22,521 nucleotides of DNA from Bacteroidales bacterium (GTDB lineage Bacteria; Bacteroidota; Bacteroidia; Bacteroidales; F082): positions 1 through 22,521 of the forward strand of contig JAGCCO010000034.1 of the NCBI GenBank assembly GCA_017651645.1, written 5' to 3'. The notes under the pieces were generated by a model that was given only the letters and a program-made list of their open reading frames with translations, did no database searches and was not told the DNA's origin. Shown here in pieces: positions 21,947 through 22,521 of the stretch; the first letter of the stretch is position 1, and each line of letters opens with the position of its first letter. The position numbers and the translations under genes were made by a program.

Positions 21947-22521
21947 ATGCACAAAACCATCACTAGCATAGTTGTCGCTCTGTTTCTCATGACGACCGTC
22001 TATGCACAAAACACTAAAGAAATGGCTACGATTTATGACTTTAAGGCCCTGAACAACAAGGGCGAAGAAGTGGATATGGCCCAATACAAGGGTAAGGTCC
22101 TGATGATTGTCAACACCGCCTCGAAGTGCGGTTTCACTCCCCAATATGACGGCTTGGAAGCCCTCTACAAGAAGTACCAAGACCAAGGTCTGGTGATTCT
22201 CGGCTTCCCCTGCGACCAATTCAAGCACCAGGAACCCGGCACCGACGAGGAAATCGCTGAGTTCTGCCGCCTCAACCACGGCGTGACCTTCCCGCTGATG
22301 AAGAAAATCGACGTCTTCGGCGAGAATGCCCATCCCATCTTTAAGTATCTGACACAGCAAGTACCAACCGAAGAAGTCCACGGTCTGAAAGACAAGGCTA
22401 CAATGAAACTTGTCGACGGCCTGAGCAAATCCGAAGGTCGTGAAGAAGGTGGTGTGCGCTGGAACTTCACCAAATTCCTCATTTCGAAAGACGGCAGTGT
22501 CATCAAGCGTTTCGCTCCTGT
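21947..22521 (+). CDS. Glutathione-peroxidase-family protein, exported, 3' end outside window
   Basis: The ATG at 21947 opens MHKTITSIVVALFLMTTVYA, a Sec signal with likely cleavage before QNT, and no lipobox cysteine. The mature domain has the peroxidatic Cys in NTASKCGFTPQYDGLEALY, the FPCDQFKHQEPGTDEE segment (Asp where many members have Asn) and VRWNFTKFLISKDGSVIKRF. An insertion before the Trp motif (VDGLSKSEGREEGG) is longer than in the paralogue at 4961. The reading frame is still open at 22521. It follows the ferritin-like gene by 3 bases, so peroxide removal and that protein are transcriptionally linked. Electron donor probably a thioredoxin-like protein (family knowledge). Confidence 0.88.
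   Translation, partial: MHKTITSIVVALFLMTTVYAQNTKEMATIYDFKALNNKGEEVDMAQYKGKVLMIVNTASKCGFTPQYDGLEALYKKYQDQGLVILGFPCDQFKHQEPGTDEEIAEFCRLNHGVTFPLMKKIDVFGENAHPIFKYLTQQVPTEEVHGLKDKATMKLVDGLSKSEGREEGGVRWNFTKFLISKDGSVIKRFAP

Noticed and set aside
21515..22381. A 288-codon open frame on the minus strand across the ferritin-like and peroxidase genes
   Set aside because: It is an antisense shadow of two well-supported plus-strand genes; its residue make-up is the mirrored pattern of those genes.

Overview
The window looks like a chromosomal segment of a member of the order Bacteroidales (Bacteroidota). Two lines of evidence support this. Seven of the promoters I could place carry the phylum-typical -7 box TAnnTTTG, some with a TTG about 18-21 bases upstream. 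The protein families are also Bacteroidales-like: ORF6N/DUF1016 proteins, DUF4143 ATPase, DUF5714 lipoprotein, Cthe_2159-type beta-helix lipoprotein and DUF2490 outer-membrane protein. I cannot name the genus. No rRNA, tRNA, CRISPR array or intact insertion sequence was seen.

Layout. (a) 1-2283 is a worn accessory patch. It holds the end of an unknown gene, a broken small membrane or exported protein gene, a truncated DUF1016 (YhcG-type) gene, an intact ORF6N gene and a roughly 200-base near-identical copy of that gene's 3' end. Short in-frame palindromes recur inside these genes. (b) 2460-6020 is a co-directional run: a metallo-beta-lactamase/rubredoxin fusion, an AlkZ-related protein, a DUF5714 lipoprotein, an exported glutathione-peroxidase-like lipoprotein and a small DUF454 membrane protein. 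(c) 6152-7363 is a stand-alone AAA/DUF4143 ATPase with an inverted repeat in its promoter. (d) 7405-9408 is a tight three-gene operon: two small flavoproteins, both with a compact four-cysteine motif, and a PhzF-family isomerase. It ends at a bidirectional terminator shared with a convergent C_GCAxxG_C_C gene.

(e) 9914-14605 encodes a 1563-residue protein that joins a DnaQ-like exonuclease, a RecQ-type helicase and a UvrD/Rep-type helicase in one chain. It is transcribed divergently from the C_GCAxxG_C_C gene through overlapping promoters. (f) 14660-16021 holds a pyridoxamine-oxidase-like flavoprotein and a convergent AraC-family regulator. (g) 16157-20183 holds three envelope proteins: a secreted beta-sandwich/helix-like repeat protein, a glycine-rich Cthe_2159-type lipoprotein and a DUF2490 beta-barrel. 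(h) 20202-22521 is a peroxide/redox module: a TM1586-type nitroreductase divergent from an OhrR-like MarR regulator, then a bacterioferritin-like protein and a second exported glutathione-peroxidase-like protein cut by the window end.

The recurring theme is redox and oxygen defence in an anaerobe: rubredoxin, peroxidases, flavoproteins, nitroreductase and OhrR. The most unusual items are the three-enzyme helicase fusion, a bacterioferritin-like protein that appears to have lost most ferroxidase ligands, two matching palindromes in the OhrR promoter, and the in-frame palindromes of the ORF6N/DUF1016 patch.
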